A program made the position numbers and the translations under genes. 64,000 bases of DNA from DATFQI01 sp963831105 (GTDB lineage Bacteria; Actinomycetota; Thermoleophilia; Solirubrobacterales; Solirubrobacteraceae), in assembly GCA_963831105.1 (NCBI GenBank), contig CAWHOS010000002.1:1-64000 (forward strand), read 5' to 3'. The notes beneath the pieces are model-generated. The model was not told the DNA's origin. It saw nothing but the letters and a program-made list of their open reading frames with translations, and searched no databases. Positions within the stretch are counted from its first letter, which is position 1, and the number at the start of each line of letters is the position of its first letter. This document shows positions 63,395 to 64,000 of this stretch, in pieces.

Positions 63395-63572
63395 CAAAAC
63401 CGACGCACCGGGCCCCCCGTCCGCAAACTGACCGGAGCGCGGGCGCGACACGCTGTAGAGCGGCACAGGCGCCTTCGACAGATGTACGAGTCAACTTTTC
63501 CCACGCGGAATGCGCGCGGCCGTACAGTCGGCGGCACCTGGGAGGCACCAACTGTTGCAAAGGAAGGCACAG

Positions 63573-64000
63573 ATGCTCGAGCTCTTCGGACGCCGGCGGT
63601 TCTCCGGCGTTCTTGCGCTGCTCGTCGGCGCGGTCGGACTGCTGGGGATGGCGCAGGCCGCACAGGCCGCGGGACGCTGAGCAGCAGCGGGACGGTCGTC
63701 ATCTACACGCGGCGACGGCGACCGACAACAACGTGGAGCACCTGCTCGGCCTGTCGGCGACACCACTACATCGCCGAGATGAACAGCGGGATCTCGCTCG
63801 AACACCTCCGTTCTGCACGGGGACCACCGACTCGGCCGGGTACTACTTCCAGTGCCCGGGCGCGACGGAGTTCCAGATCAACACGGTCGGCGGGAACGAC
63901 TTCATCCACCCGATACACCATCGGCTTCCCCGCCTGCATCGATCCCGCGTCGACGGTCGACGGCGGCACCGGCAACGACACCATCGTCGGCGGCACGGCG
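63573..64000 (+). CDS. Secreted RTX/calcium-binding-repeat protein, N-terminal part (frameshifted, cut by window edge)
   Basis: Signal peptide: MLELFGRRRFSGVLALLVGAVGLLGMAQAAQAAG. After frameshifts near 63,675, 63,760 and 63,910 the sequence continues with LSSSGTVVIYT, ATDNNVEHLLGL, CTGTTDSAGYYFQCPGATEFQINTVGGNDFI, and then the first RTX nonapeptide, GGTGNDTIVGG. Such repeats bind calcium outside the cell. The protein must continue beyond the window. Frameshifts are as in the left part of the window. ATG 63573 follows AAAGGAAGG. Confidence 0.65.

Overview
The window reads as actinobacterial DNA with a visible break near position 6,900. From there to the right edge it is very GC-rich. It uses tightly packed operons with 4-base ATGA/GTGA overlaps and many GTG starts. 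It carries actinobacterial-type cytochrome oxidase, polysaccharide and stress-signalling genes plus the start of an RTX-repeat secreted protein. The gene set suggests a Thermoleophilia/Solirubrobacterales-like organism; this is inference, since no rRNA or full marker set is present. Positions 1-6,900 look less GC-rich by eye, encode carbohydrate-metabolism genes (GMC oxidoreductase, two LacI repressors, an alpha-glucosidase remnant, an OmpR-type regulator) and almost every gene there is broken. The asparagine synthase gene that abuts this block is cut off mid-protein, so the block is either a degraded insertion or a chimeric assembly join.

Layout. 6.9-16.9 kb: a mostly leftward exopolysaccharide cluster (truncated asnB, a secreted beta-helix protein facing the other way, a PssD/PssE-like split glycosyltransferase, flippase, NAD-dependent epimerase, FAD oxidoreductase, family 2 glycosyltransferase, polyprenyl-phosphate sugar transferase) headed by a LuxR-type regulator. 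17-21.4 kb: a second regulatory block with a histidine kinase, a WecB-like epimerase and a duplicated divergent pair of NarL/LuxR regulators. 21.4-30 kb: housekeeping genes (acpS, NAD(P)HX repair, CDP-glucose dehydratase, CBS protein, alanine racemase, CCA-adding enzyme, M28 peptidase, HIT protein, cold-shock protein). 30-35.4 kb: a GAF-GGDEF-HD-GYP cyclic-di-GMP protein and a GT4 glycosyltransferase.

35.5-50 kb is a respiration and stress block: a cytochrome c-cupredoxin lipoprotein, ctaG, a ctaC-ctaD-ctaE set whose ctaD carries the YSHPXV motif of A2-type oxidases, an AraC-like regulator, a complete five-gene stressosome-type rsb operon, and a second ctaC-ctaD-ctaB operon whose ctaD is of the usual GHPEVY type. 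50-63.4 kb holds mixed metabolism and envelope genes, one tRNA-Pro(UGG), and a Nudix-winged-helix regulator. The right edge starts an RTX-repeat secreted protein.

Two copies of an unusual inverted-repeat element (23.3 and 51.3 kb) share arms containing GCTGGGTAGGG, enclose unrelated inner hairpins, and each supplies the stop codon of the adjacent gene; this is the best candidate for something undescribed. Many genes carry single-base frameshifts whose two halves are otherwise well conserved. I treat most of these as probable sequence errors and give the full gene span with the shift noted.
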